Shown: positions 46,465 to 55,124 of the stretch, piece by piece
Numbering within the stretch: position 1 is the stretch's first letter
Layout: each line of letters opens with the position of its first letter
Made by a program: the position numbers and the translations under genes
The notes under the pieces: model-generated
The model's input: only the letters and a program-made list of their open reading frames with translations
Databases searched by the model: none
What the model was told of the DNA's origin: nothing
Assembly (NCBI RefSeq): GCF_015169395.1
Contig: NZ_CP063458.1
Coordinates: 1,984,001 to 2,048,000, forward strand
Origin: Humisphaera borealis
GTDB lineage: Bacteria; Planctomycetota; Phycisphaerae; Tepidisphaerales; Tepidisphaeraceae
Direction of reading: 5' to 3'
DNA: 64,000 nt

Positions 46465-47259
46465 TCACTTCATCGATTCCCGCACCGCCTGGATCGCCTC
46501 ATCGGTCGAGTCGATCCGGATTAAACCGAATCTCGGGTACTCGAAGTCCATGATCACATAGACCGTCACGCCCAGCACCACCGAAAATACCAGCAGATGC
46601 ACCAACGACCGGCATCCGCGTTGCGCCATGCCGTACCCCGCGAGCAACCCGCCGAGCATGACCAGCCCGCACAACAGGACGATCAACAGCGTCGCGATAT
46701 GCGTCTTGGCCGCGATCGTCCGGGTGGTGGTGATGTCGAACATCTCGTTCAGCGCGGGCACAAGCAGCAGCGACGCCTGCGGCGAGGCCCCCGCCTTGCC
46801 CACCGCCGCGACCGCTTTCGACCAGATCACCGACTGCTGCGCCGCCGACCTGTCCTGCTCAGCCTGCACGGCGTCGAGGTCGCGCAGGCTTGCGTAAATC
46901 TTCAGCCGGGTGTCGACATACTCGCGGAACAGCGGCCGCAGCTCGTCGCGGTCGGCCGTCGGCAACAGATCCAGCCGCAGGTACGCGGTGCCGATCGCAT
47001 TGGCTTCCTCCACGATCAGTGCCCGTCGGTTCTCCAGTCGGGTGGACGACCCGCTGAACATAAACGCCATCAAAAGCCCGATGAGCCCGAAGACCGCCGC
47101 CTCGACCGCACCGGTGCCGCTGGCAAATGTTTTGATGCGCAGCGCATCGTGCTTGCCCAGGCGGTACCCCACTTCCTGAAACAGCGCGACACCGAGGACA
47201 AGAAAAGCCGACAGCAGGATGGCGGAAGTAATCGGGCTCATGGATGTAGGCAACCTCAT
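46465..47259 (-). CDS. DUF4239 (bestrophin-like) membrane protein
   Basis: 264 residues from the ATG at 47259; another start lies at 47241. Two membrane helices near residues 8-25 and 45-65 (AAVFGLIGLLMAFMF) and two near 185-235 (LLIVLLCGLVMLGGLLAGYGM; LVHLLVFSVVLGVTVYVIM). The family signature is in EEANAIGTAYLRLDLLP, where the conserved Asn and Leu-rich segment are typical, and the ending DFEYPRFGLIRID. DUF4239 proteins are related to bestrophin-type channels; transport is not proven. It is followed by a small gap and the carboxypeptidase, same strand. Confidence 0.8.
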   Translation of the reverse strand: MRLPTSMSPITSAILLSAFLVLGVALFQEVGYRLGKHDALRIKTFASGTGAVEAAVFGLIGLLMAFMFSGSSTRLENRRALIVEEANAIGTAYLRLDLLPTADRDELRPLFREYVDTRLKIYASLRDLDAVQAEQDRSAAQQSVIWSKAVAAVGKAGASPQASLLLVPALNEMFDITTTRTIAAKTHIATLLIVLLCGLVMLGGLLAGYGMAQRGCRSLVHLLVFSVVLGVTVYVIMDFEYPRFGLIRIDSTDEAIQAVRESMK

Positions 47260-48040
47260 CAGGACGGGAAAGACTCTGACGACCGCAAAGCGTCAATGGC
47301 ACGCGAACCGAGCTGATCATACCGCCCCACCGCCCGCCCGCATCGGCCCCCAGCCGCCAGCCGTGCCCCGGGAACGCCAAGCTCCAGCCCGGCACCGCCT
47401 TCTCACGAACGAACCCAAGACCAGATCGCCAAACGAACCCAAGCCGCCACCCGCCACCCGCGCCCCGGGAACGCCGAGCTCCAGCTCGGCTCCTTCCTCA
47501 TCCGTATTAAAGCCGCAATCCACAAAGAGCCGAGTTGGAGCTCGGCGTTCCCAGAGCCACCTCCGCCTGCCGTCATCCGCATGACCGCCTCCGCCGAACG
47601 AACCCAAGGCGACGTCGCCGAACGAACCCGAGATCGCGAACGACGCCACACCATCCCAACACCCCGCCGCACAAGTCGGCAGCGCACGACAACCCCGCGC
47701 CAGCGGACACAAGGCCCGGACGCCAGGAACCGCGATCAACCATCCGTTAGCATAATTTTAGGTTCAGCACCGATTTCGTCAATCGTTTTCATCCCCGGTT
47801 GAGCCGCGACGCCAGGCGGAGCGCGGGCCCCCGGGTCGCGGAGCCATGCCCCGTTAACGACGCCGCACACGATGCCGAGACCGCACGGCGTAACACCCCC
47901 ACGTCGCAACGCCCGCCGACCAGACCCGCGACCCCGCTCGCCGACCAATCGCACAATTTTCCGAAACCACCCGGAAACGCCCGTTCGACCGCGGTTGCGC
48001 CGTCAAAAACGCCGTCCAACCCCGTAACTGACAGGCATTT
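47260..48040. other. Long non-coding repeat-rich region left of the insertion sequence
   Basis: About 780 bases without a supported gene. Three copies of a GGGAACGCC-AGCTCCA motif occur at 47366-47393, 47463-47490 and, inverted, 47528-47552. Four CGAACCCAAG/CGAACCCGAG units are nearby between 47409 and 47630. Open frames here are rich in Arg and Pro and change strand freely, as expected for non-coding GC-rich DNA. Confidence 0.6.
47463..47552. repeat. Inverted pair of GGGAACGCCGAGCTCCA motifs
   Basis: Direct copy at 47463-47490 and inverted copy at 47528-47552, with 20 of 21 core bases matching. A third, weaker direct copy lies at 47366-47393. Confidence 0.75.
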
Positions 48041-49373
48041 GGCGTCAGCCGAGGGCAATCGCATCTCCTTTTGTCGATGGTTGTGTTTTGTACGGGTTGC
48101 GCTTTCTAACTTCTCTCGCTATCACTCCTTCACCGGTCGCGAAGCTTCGCTGGTAACAACTTTCATCTCCTGAAACGGAGCTTCGCCATGGATGGCCCTG
48201 CGACCAGTGGTACCCTGCGCGCGTTTTCCAACCTCCCCGATCCTCGCGGCTGCAACGTGATTCACAAACTCCACGACATCCTCGTCATCTCCGTCTGCGC
48301 CGTTATCTGCGGCGCCGACGGCTGGGTCGACGTTGAACTCTATGGCAAGAGCAAGCTCTCCTGGCTTCGAACCTTCCTGGATCTTCCCCACGGCATCCCC
48401 TCTCACGACACCTTCGGTCGCGTCTTCGCCAAGCTCCATCCCGACGCCTTCGAGCAGTGTTTCAACGCCTGGGTCGGCGCGATCGCACAGTCCGCCGGCG
48501 GACGACTGATCGCGATCGACGGCAAGGCCATCCGCCGGTCCTTCGAACACGCCTGGGCCAGGAACAACATGACCCACATGGTCAGCGCGTTCGTCGACGC
48601 CCACCGGATGGTCTTCGGCCAGGTCGCCGTGGATGACAAGAGCAATGAGATCGAGGCGATCCCGCGGCTTTTGGGCCTGTTAGACATTCAGGACGCGACG
48701 GTGACGATCGATGCCGCCGGCTGCCAGACGCAGATCGCCAGACAGATCGTCGATGCCGGCGGCAACTACGTGCTGTCGGTGAAGGAGAACCAGCCGAGGA
48801 CCAGGCTTCGCCTCGTCCGACGCTGCACGCGAAGGTCAGGAAGCTGCTGGACGAAGCGATCCTGGGCGGCATGAAGGACGTGAGCCACGGCGTCCACGAG
48901 GAGTTCGACGCCGACCACGGCCGGCTGGACACCCGCAAAGTGTGGGTGATGGACGAAGTGCACTGGCTCGGCGACCTATGTCAGCAGTGGCCGGGACTGG
49001 CCGGCGTGATCGCGGTCGAACGCAAGCGGGAGGTGCTTGCCGGCAAGAGCAGCGTCGAGCGGCATTACTTCATCAGCAGCGTCGCAGGGACCGACGCCAG
49101 GGCGATGGCGGCGGCGATCCGCGGCCACTGGGCCATCGAGAACAAGCTGCACTGGCAACTGGACGTGAGCTCCCGCGAGGACGAGCGGCGGATCCGCAAA
49201 GGCTATGGTGCGGAGAACTACTCCCGGTTGTGCCGGCTGACGCTCAATCTTCTCAAGCGGGACAAGAGCATCAAAAACGGGATCCACGGGAAACGGTTAA
49301 AGGCAGGTTGGGACGAGCACTACCTGCTCCGTCTGCTAACGACCTGAACATGCAATCGCCCTGGGCGTCAGCC
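48041..49373. mobile_element. ISAs1-family insertion sequence with target duplication
   Basis: The element proper is 48051-49363 (1313 bases). Left end GAGGGCAATCGCAT at 48051-48064 and right end, on the complement, CAGGGCGATTGCAT at 49350-49363 match at 11 of 14 positions. Both ends are flanked by the identical ten-base word GGCGTCAGCC (48041-48050 and 49364-49373), a target-site duplication of the size produced by this family. The transposase inside is interrupted by a 23-base insertion, so the copy is probably inactive. Confidence 0.9.
48188..49347 (+). pseudogene. ISAs1 family transposase, disrupted by 23-base insertion
   Basis: Starts at ATG 48188 and reads DDE features: AFSNLPDPRGCNVIHKLHDIL, LIAIDGKAIRRSFEH (first Asp), TVTIDAAGCQTQIARQIV (second Asp), then VLSVKENQP. 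Here a 23-base segment at 48797-48819, flanked by CCG, breaks the frame. Removing it joins VKENQP directly to TLHAKVRKLLDEAILGGMKDV and the rest, ending AIRGHWAIENKLHWQLDVSSREDERRIRKGYG (Glu of the triad) at 49347. The whole would be about 379 residues, normal for ISAs1. As it stands the C-terminal half would need its own start at 48871. Confidence 0.88.
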
Positions 49374-49430
49374 CGGCGACCCGCCGCCTTGACAGGGGCC
49401 GAATGGCACCTATAGTGGGGTCTCAGTGAT

Positions 49431-49504
<74 letters not shown>

Positions 49505-49512
49505 CTTCCATC

Positions 49513-49548
49513 AAAGAAGCCCTCGGAGTTCTCTCCGAGGGCTTCTTT
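49513..49548 (+). terminator. Terminator hairpin downstream of tRNA-Met
   Basis: A perfect 16-base-pair stem (49513-49528 with 49533-49548) around the loop TTCT, with TTT at its 3' end. It begins eight bases after the tRNA. A near-identical copy lies at 51483-51521. Confidence 0.9.
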
Positions 49549-49702
49549 GTTTGCGCACCGAGGCACCCAATGCAGCAAATATTCAAAGTTACCGTTTTGC
49601 CGATCCTGGAACATCCAAGATGAGCTTGCGTCCATATCCGTAGCCGTGCCGTTCAGGCGCGGCTTAAAGCGAGTTGGGTTACCTAACGCGGAGTCCACCA
49701 AG

Positions 49703-50512
49703 ATGAGGTTGATGCCCGTTCGAATACTGCTGGGGTTCATTACGATACTGGCCGTTTTGTCTCAACCAGACCTTCAAGCCGCTGCCACGCAACCGGCTGT
49801 CGGCCAGCCGCAGATTGTCACTGTCACGCTCACCGATGACGGCAAGACGATTCCCGTCGCCGTCGGCCAGGAGGTGCGCGTCGTCTTGAAAGGCGACCGC
49901 AAGCAGACCGGCTGGGAAGTCGGCCAGCCTCACGGCACGGCACTCACCCCCGTTGTGATCGGCGGCAGCTACGGCCAGGCCGCGATTCCGGCTGTGGAAT
50001 TCCGGGCAGACAATAAAGGCGTGGACGATATCGGCGATTACACCTTCCGCTACAACACCATCGCACCTGGCGTGAGCAAGCTGCGGTTTGTCTATCTTTA
50101 TCCCGGCGGGTCTAAACCGACCGCACGGACCGCTACCCGGTTGATTCGAGAGTTCAGTGTCATCGTGGAGGTGGGCGGGAAGGCCGCTACCCAGCCAGCG
50201 CCAGGTGTGGCGCTCGCTCCCAAGGTCGCGAACCAGCCGCAGATGACGGTTCTTCGCGGAACCGCCATCCCCCAGGTCGATCACAATGCAGTGGTCGATC
50301 GCACCAAGTACAACATGGTGGTGGAAGTTGTGGGTGAGCGGGACAATCTGACGCGCTACGCGGTCTGCATCAACCCCGTCAGCAGCGCGTTCATCGCTCG
50401 CGATCACGGCGCCAAGCCGGTCGTCGTGACAGGCGCAGTCGAGCGCGAAGGAGACCTGCACATCATCGTACCTGTCGAAATTGAGCGGCAACATATCCCC
50501 AAGGAACCGTGA
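49703..50512 (+). CDS. Secreted protein, unknown; weak resemblance to chagasin-type inhibitors
   Basis: 269 residues from ATG 49703 (another ATG at 49712). A signal peptide (VRILLGFITILAVLSQPDLQAA) is followed by a beta-rich domain in which VGQEVRVVLKGDRKQTGWEV, AIPAVEFRADNKGVDDIGDYTFRYNTIAPGVSKLRFVYLYPG has the strand order of chagasin-type (I42) peptidase inhibitors, but the NPTTGY motif is not present. The second half (residues about 165-269) is another beta-rich region without a name. It lies in the 2-kb segment bracketed by two copies of the tRNA terminator, together with two more small secreted proteins. Confidence 0.6.
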   Translation: MRLMPVRILLGFITILAVLSQPDLQAAATQPAVGQPQIVTVTLTDDGKTIPVAVGQEVRVVLKGDRKQTGWEVGQPHGTALTPVVIGGSYGQAAIPAVEFRADNKGVDDIGDYTFRYNTIAPGVSKLRFVYLYPGGSKPTARTATRLIREFSVIVEVGGKAATQPAPGVALAPKVANQPQMTVLRGTAIPQVDHNAVVDRTKYNMVVEVVGERDNLTRYAVCINPVSSAFIARDHGAKPVVVTGAVEREGDLHIIVPVEIERQHIPKEP

Positions 50513-50552
50513 CGCATTTTAAACTCGCACTGAACCTTCATTGACGACATCT

Positions 50553-50879
50553 ATGCGAACCAATCTGCTTTGTTTCATCCTCAGCGTCATCATCGCTATC
50601 GCACTGTCACAGAAGGCGATCGCGACGCCACCCTCCGGGTTCGCGGCTGATGGAGTCATCAAGTCGGTGGACGTGAAGAAGTCCGAGGTGACTTTCACCG
50701 TCAAGCACTCCGACGGCGCACGCGACTACACCGCGCCCATTCGGCCGGCGACGAAGATCGAAGTGGACGGCAAGCCGGCCGAACTAAAGGACCTGAAGGC
50801 TGGGATGGCGGCCTGGGCGCATATCATCTCCAAAGGCGATCGATACTTCGAAGCGATCAAGGCGCCGCCAAAGAAATGA
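50553..50879 (+). CDS. Small secreted protein, hypothetical
   Basis: 108 residues from ATG 50553. A signal peptide (LLCFILSVIIAIALSQKAIA) is followed by a compact beta-rich domain with FAADGVIKSVDVKKSEVTFTVKHSDGARDYTA and TKIEVDGKPAELKDLKAGMAAWAHI, a pattern seen in short DUF5666-like or copper-binding-like beta domains, though no firm family can be given. It starts 40 bases after the previous gene in the same direction and may share its transcript. Confidence 0.6.
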   Translation: MRTNLLCFILSVIIAIALSQKAIATPPSGFAADGVIKSVDVKKSEVTFTVKHSDGARDYTAPIRPATKIEVDGKPAELKDLKAGMAAWAHIISKGDRYFEAIKAPPKK

Positions 50880-50919
50880 TGCTCCACGTATGACGAGATT
50901 CGAGGCTCAAGGAATTGCC

Positions 50920-51363
50920 ATGGGCGTACTTCGTCGTTTGTTGATTGTATTTGCCGCAATCTGCACCTTCGCCGCGGCGGTCCCCGCGCCCGGGGACAAT
51001 CCGCCGACCGTCGCCGCGGAACTGGAAAAACTTCGCGGTGCCTGGGCAATCAAGAAGGTGACGATCAGCGGGGAGGAAGTTGCTGCCGAAAACCAGCCAA
51101 AGGCGTTCGTATTCAACGGTACGAAGCTCACACCTGACGACGACCCGGAAGACTTCGCCGTCGTCACGCTCGATCCCAAACAGGTGCCGCCGGCCATCGA
51201 TCTGGTGTCTAAAAAGCGGGAGAAGTCGCTGGGCATCTACGAGATCGATGGTGAGACGTTGAAGCTATGCTTTAATGAGCCAGGCGGGGCAAGACCCCAG
51301 ACGTTTGCGTCCGCCAAGGGCAGCCGCGTGTCGTACATCATCCTGAAGCGGATGAACAAGTAA
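50920..51363 (+). CDS. TIGR03067-like secreted protein
   Basis: 147 residues from ATG 50920, preceded by AAGGA at a good distance; an earlier in-frame ATG lies at 50890. After a signal peptide (RRLLIVFAAICTFAAAVPAPG) come LEKLRGAWAIKKVTISGEEV, DDDPEDFAVVTLDPKQVPPAIDL and LGIYEIDGETLKLCFNEPGGARPQTF, the strand pattern and motifs of TIGR03067, a planctomycete-rich family of short extracytoplasmic proteins of unknown function. Third of three small secreted genes in this segment. Confidence 0.75.
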   Translation: MGVLRRLLIVFAAICTFAAAVPAPGDNPPTVAAELEKLRGAWAIKKVTISGEEVAAENQPKAFVFNGTKLTPDDDPEDFAVVTLDPKQVPPAIDLVSKKREKSLGIYEIDGETLKLCFNEPGGARPQTFASAKGSRVSYIILKRMNK

Positions 51364-51624
51364 GCACCGACCTTTGGTCGAGGACAAACACCTTGCATCG
51401 TGCCCGGTCATGACTCATGTGACCAAGTCGCTTGGCGGAATCTTTCCCAATCCGCAGACGTTTGCATTGCATCTATTTCCATCAAAGAAGCCCTGCGGAG
51501 TTTTCTCCGAGGGCTTCTTTGTCTGCGCGCTGAAGTACCCGGCCCAAACCGGCCGCTCAGGTTGGACAGCACCCGGCCGACCGTGCCCGACGCCAGTCCC
51601 AGGCCCCTTACGGAGGTATCCGCC
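51364..51624. other. Gap carrying a duplicated tRNA terminator
   Basis: Contains at 51477-51540 a near copy of the sequence that follows the tRNA-Met at 49507-49570: TTCCATCAAAGAAGCCCT then CGGAG, CTCCGAGGGCTTCTTTG and TGCGC. The terminator part is 51483-51521. No further gene is apparent up to the zinc-finger gene, which has GGAGG near 51612. Confidence 0.7.
51483..51521 (+). terminator. Second copy of the tRNA-Met terminator
   Basis: AAAGAAGCCCT-GCGGAG and CTCCGAGGGCTTCTTT form almost the same stem as 49513-49548, with one extra G. It follows the TIGR03067-like gene and would end its transcript. Confidence 0.85.
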
Positions 51625-51867
51625 ATGGCCGACCACGCCACCAACCCGACCCGCCCCTGCGAGCGGTGCGGCACGATGATCCCGCCCGAGCGTATCGAGA
51701 TCCTGCCCGACACCCGGCTATGCGTCGCCTGCAGCCAGGCCGTCGGCGGCGAGTTCCAGATCAGCTTCGTCGCCGAGAACCTCGCCAAGAGCGGCACCAT
51801 GAAGAAGAACTACGGAGCGATCTCCATGAAAAAGACCCGCAAGCCGGTGCGGCGGGCACAGGGGTAG
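51625..51867 (+). CDS. Small DksA/TraR-like zinc-finger protein
   Basis: 80 residues from ATG 51625, with GGAGG eight bases upstream. The core is CERCGTMIPPERIEILPDTRLCVACSQAVGGE, a Cys4 zinc finger of the DksA/TraR C-terminal kind (CxxC...CxxC). The coiled-coil part of full DksA is absent, so it could be a stand-alone finger that binds RNA polymerase or another partner. The tail is basic (KKNYGAISMKKTRKPVRRAQG). Confidence 0.7.
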   Translation: MADHATNPTRPCERCGTMIPPERIEILPDTRLCVACSQAVGGEFQISFVAENLAKSGTMKKNYGAISMKKTRKPVRRAQG

Positions 51868-52277
51868 GCCCACCTTTGAAGCGTTTTGCCGGCTCCGTAA
51901 GCGAATCCACGACGGGTACGCGCACGCTTCGATAAGTGTTTCGCCTGCAACCGCCCCGTTTGTAAGTAAAAATCACGGCGTGTGAGCATTTTTCACGGCG
52001 GGAGCCGACCTGGCAAACCTCCGTCTTCCCCGATAAGAAACGCGGCGCGTTCCTGCTGCCCGTCAAGGCCGCCGTCCGAAAGGCGGAGCACCTGATCATC
52101 GGCGATCGACCGCTTGTGACGCTGATCGTCTGCCATGCGATCGGCGGATAAACGGTGGCGGAACGACTGCCGTTACCCGCCCTTCACGAGATAGGTGTAA
52201 CGCGTGTTGCCGGCCACTTCCGGAAGCCGGCATACGTGCTCGGCCGGCCGACATTTGGCTTACGAACGGCCATGTTG
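51868..52277. other. Gap with a decayed coding remnant
   Basis: About 410 bases. AT-richer near 51940-51990. From 51969 to 52151 the plus strand carries a frame without a start codon that reads like the end of a DUF1905 domain (see separate entry). The rest, up to the stop of the PEP-CTERM gene, shows nothing. Confidence 0.5.
51969..52151 (+). pseudogene. DUF1905-like domain remnant
   Basis: Frame opens after a TAA at 51966-51968 and runs to TAA at 52149-52151. It has no start codon in reach but reads PTWQTSVFPDKKRGAFLLPV then KAAVRKAEHLIIGDRPLVTLIVCHAIGG. The TSVFPDKK...GAFLLPVKAAVRKAE...GD...VTL order is the core of DUF1905 (YdeI-associated) proteins. Most likely the last part of a lost gene. 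Confidence 0.5.
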
Positions 52278-55124
52278 CTAACTCGCGGTGGGGAAGCGCC
52301 GTTTCCGGCGACCGATCCAAGTACCAACCGCCAGCGCACCGATCAGCCCCGTCGCCGGCTCGGGCACGGGGACGATCTCGTAGCTGGTGCCAAACTCGAT
52401 GACCCGAAAACCCGTGCCGTAGCCGGTGAAGAACACGTCGCTCTGGCTGTAGGCAGCGATGAAATTGCTGGACACATCGTCGAAGACCAATCGGTCATTG
52501 GCACCCTCCGTGCCGCCGGTAAGGCTACCGACCCAGTTGGTGATGGTGAGCCTGGAGCCTGCGGAGTGGGAGCCGAGGCCGGAGAAAAGGAACTCGTCGT
52601 TTCCACCGCTACCGGCGGAGCCGAAGTCGAGGGTGGAATTGGCGACGACGCTGAGCGCGCCAAAATTCTGGGCCTGATTGGCGGCGTTCCCGAAAGCGAG
52701 GATGCCGCCGGCGAGATTCACGACTGACGCGGTGTTGACGATGTCGTTGGAGGTGCCGTTCAAAAGCAGTGCCCCGGTGGAGTGCAGCGTCACCGCGGTG
52801 GTTCCGGCCAGGCCGCCACGATCCAGCTTGAGGGTGCCCTCGTTGATCGTGGTGACGCCGGTGTAGCTGTTGATACCCGAAAGCGTGATTGTGCCGGCAC
52901 CCTTTTTCGTCAGGGCAAAATTGTTACCGCCGGTCGAGCCTGGCATCGCCGACGCCGATGCCGACCCGGCCGCGCTGCCGCCGAGGGTGCCGGAGAACGC
53001 GTAGTCGTTGCTGTTGTTGATCGTGAGCGTTGCCGCAGTGGACACATTGCTGTTGACGATGCGTTGAATGCGGAAATCACGTGCGACGTTGGTGAGGCCG
53101 GCGATCTCCTGGCTGAATCCGTTCAGATTGACGTCCGCAAAGCGGCCCGTGCCGGCACCATTCTGACCGTCGATTGTCAATACGGTCGATACCGGAAGCG
53201 CGTTGGCGATACCGATGTGGAGGACGATCTGCGACGCGGTGCTCCCGCTGGTATCGAGCAGAGTATTTCCCGCATAACTGTTCTGTGCCTTCAGCGCGAC
53301 GGTGGACAAGGCGTTTTGATTCGCACTGCTGGTAAACTTGATATTACCGCTGCCACTGATCGTCCCGCCGAGTGTGAACGTGGAAACTGCACCCGCACCG
53401 GGCAGGTTCGTCGGCGCACTTATGGAGACCGTGGTGCCTGCCCCGCCGATGACGATGGGTTTGCTGATCGTCGCGCCGCCGATGAGCGGCTGCAGCAGCG
53501 TGGCGTCTGCCATCGAAATGCCCGAGGTGCTGCCGAACGGCGACGCGACATTAAATGCGAGAGTTCCCGCGCTGAGCGTGGTCGGGCCTGTATAACTGTT
53601 GGCGGCGGTAAGCGTCAGTTTGCCGGTGCCCGACTTTTTTAGCCCACCCGCACCGCTGATGGCCGCTCCGCTGAAGTCCGTACCCTGCACGATGTCGTCA
53701 CTGCGGTTGGTCTCATAAGTCGCCCCGCTGCCCACGGTGATAATGCTGTCAGTGCTGAGCGAGCCCGTCGTGCCGCCGTTGCCCATGCGCAGCGTGCCGC
53801 CGTTAATCGTGGTCGGGCCGGTGTACGTGTTGGCGCCCGTCAGGATCAGGGTGCCGCTGCCGCCGAGCGTGATGCCGCCGTAGCCGATCATGGAGTCGCT
53901 GAACGTCGCGCTGACCGACGAAGCGATCGTGCAAGGCTGCGTCACGCGAAGTTCAACGGGACAGTTCACCAGCAGGCTCCGCGTGGCCGAACTCATATCC
54001 ACACCAGATCGATCCAGGCCCAGAGTGGCGGTGCCGTTGATCGTCACCTGGGTCGCGGGGTTCGTGATTTTGATTCCGCTCCAGACCTGGTCGGCATTCA
54101 GGGTAGCGTTGCAGTTAGTCGCGTTGACCGAGCTGTTCCATTGCGCGATCTCGTAGAGTCCGGGGGCGACGTTCCCGGACCAGCTGCCCGAGGCGCTCAG
54201 GTTGAGCGCGTTATTGTTCGCTTTGGTGATGGTGGTGATGGGGGTGTTGAGGTCGCCGGTCCACGACTTCACCTGAGCCCCGCTGACAAGAATGACGGAT
54301 TGGGTCGAAGGCGCGGTCAGGATGCTGCTGCCCAGATACATGCCCCAGCGGAATTGAGTGCCGCCGGTGGGACGAGAATAGAAGTTGTCCGCATAGAGCA
54401 CGCCATCGATCCAGACCTTGTAATTCAGGCCGTCATCGTGAATTCGTACATCAAAGCCCTGACCGTCAAAATCCCTGGTGCTGCCATCAGGATTCGTGAG
54501 CGTCACGTCGCCGGCGTTGCGGCGGTTGTTGACCGTCAACGCGCCGCTGCTGCTGATGTTGAGCTGCACCGCCCAATCGTTGTCCGTGTTCTTGACCTGG
54601 AGAATCGCGGCACCCTGTTGCCGGGCCGCAATGGTATAGCGTCCAGTCCATTCGTAAGTCGCGCTATTCGCGGTAGACCACGTCGATTCGGTAAATGCTT
54701 CGCTACGGGTCGAGCCATCACGCGTCGTCGCCGTGTTCTCGTCATTGACAAACATTCGAAAGACTTCTGTGTTCCCATCGGTTTGATACCAACGGGTGAA
54801 GTTCGTTAAGTTCGTCGTGGACGTGTTGCAGGGGACATGAATTCGCAACGGGCTGACAGAAATCGGGCGATTTCCGTAGAGCCCGACCTCGGTTAGCGAG
54901 TTGTTGACATTAAGGACCGAGCCGGAGACCGGGCCGGGGTCTGCCGAGTTGTTGTTCAGTGTGGGGAGAATCGTGCTCCAGGCGGGATTCGCAGGGCTAC
55001 CCGTGTCGGTGAAATACTGGGCCTGCGCCATCGCGGGGAACAAAAATCCAAGCACCACCGCCGCAACGGCAGGGCGGGTTGAAAAGTCTTGTGCGCGAAC
55101 AAAATGCACCACCGAATGCTTCAT
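52278..55124 (-). CDS. PEP-CTERM protein with autotransporter-type beta-strand repeats
   Basis: 948 residues. Signal peptide near residues 15-36 (PAVAAVVLGFLFPAMAQAQ). An N-terminal part (about 40-300) resembles LamG or polysaccharide-binding folds. The middle has autotransporter-associated beta-strand repeats: GTLILTGANTYTGPTTINGGTLRMG (about 430), KLTLTAANSYTGPTTLSAGTLAF (about 511), TITLSGINSYTGVTTINEGTLKL (about 751). The end is PVPEPATGLIGALAVGTWIGRRKRR, a PEP-CTERM sorting signal: motif, membrane helix, Arg cluster. The protein is thus exported and anchored or released by an exosortase, encoded elsewhere. It is probably a surface adhesin or matrix protein. Confidence 0.92.
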   Translation of the reverse strand: MKHSVVHFVRAQDFSTRPAVAAVVLGFLFPAMAQAQYFTDTGSPANPAWSTILPTLNNNSADPGPVSGSVLNVNNSLTEVGLYGNRPISVSPLRIHVPCNTSTTNLTNFTRWYQTDGNTEVFRMFVNDENTATTRDGSTRSEAFTESTWSTANSATYEWTGRYTIAARQQGAAILQVKNTDNDWAVQLNISSSGALTVNNRRNAGDVTLTNPDGSTRDFDGQGFDVRIHDDGLNYKVWIDGVLYADNFYSRPTGGTQFRWGMYLGSSILTAPSTQSVILVSGAQVKSWTGDLNTPITTITKANNNALNLSASGSWSGNVAPGLYEIAQWNSSVNATNCNATLNADQVWSGIKITNPATQVTINGTATLGLDRSGVDMSSATRSLLVNCPVELRVTQPCTIASSVSATFSDSMIGYGGITLGGSGTLILTGANTYTGPTTINGGTLRMGNGGTTGSLSTDSIITVGSGATYETNRSDDIVQGTDFSGAAISGAGGLKKSGTGKLTLTAANSYTGPTTLSAGTLAFNVASPFGSTSGISMADATLLQPLIGGATISKPIVIGGAGTTVSISAPTNLPGAGAVSTFTLGGTISGSGNIKFTSSANQNALSTVALKAQNSYAGNTLLDTSGSTASQIVLHIGIANALPVSTVLTIDGQNGAGTGRFADVNLNGFSQEIAGLTNVARDFRIQRIVNSNVSTAATLTINNSNDYAFSGTLGGSAAGSASASAMPGSTGGNNFALTKKGAGTITLSGINSYTGVTTINEGTLKLDRGGLAGTTAVTLHSTGALLLNGTSNDIVNTASVVNLAGGILAFGNAANQAQNFGALSVVANSTLDFGSAGSGGNDEFLFSGLGSHSAGSRLTITNWVGSLTGGTEGANDRLVFDDVSSNFIAAYSQSDVFFTGYGTGFRVIEFGTSYEIVPVPEPATGLIGALAVGTWIGRRKRRFPTAS

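Noticed and set aside
47317-48604. Several 60-160-residue frames around the insertion sequence, both strands
   Set aside because: Low-complexity, change frame and strand freely, and part of them runs through the inverted repeats and the IS.
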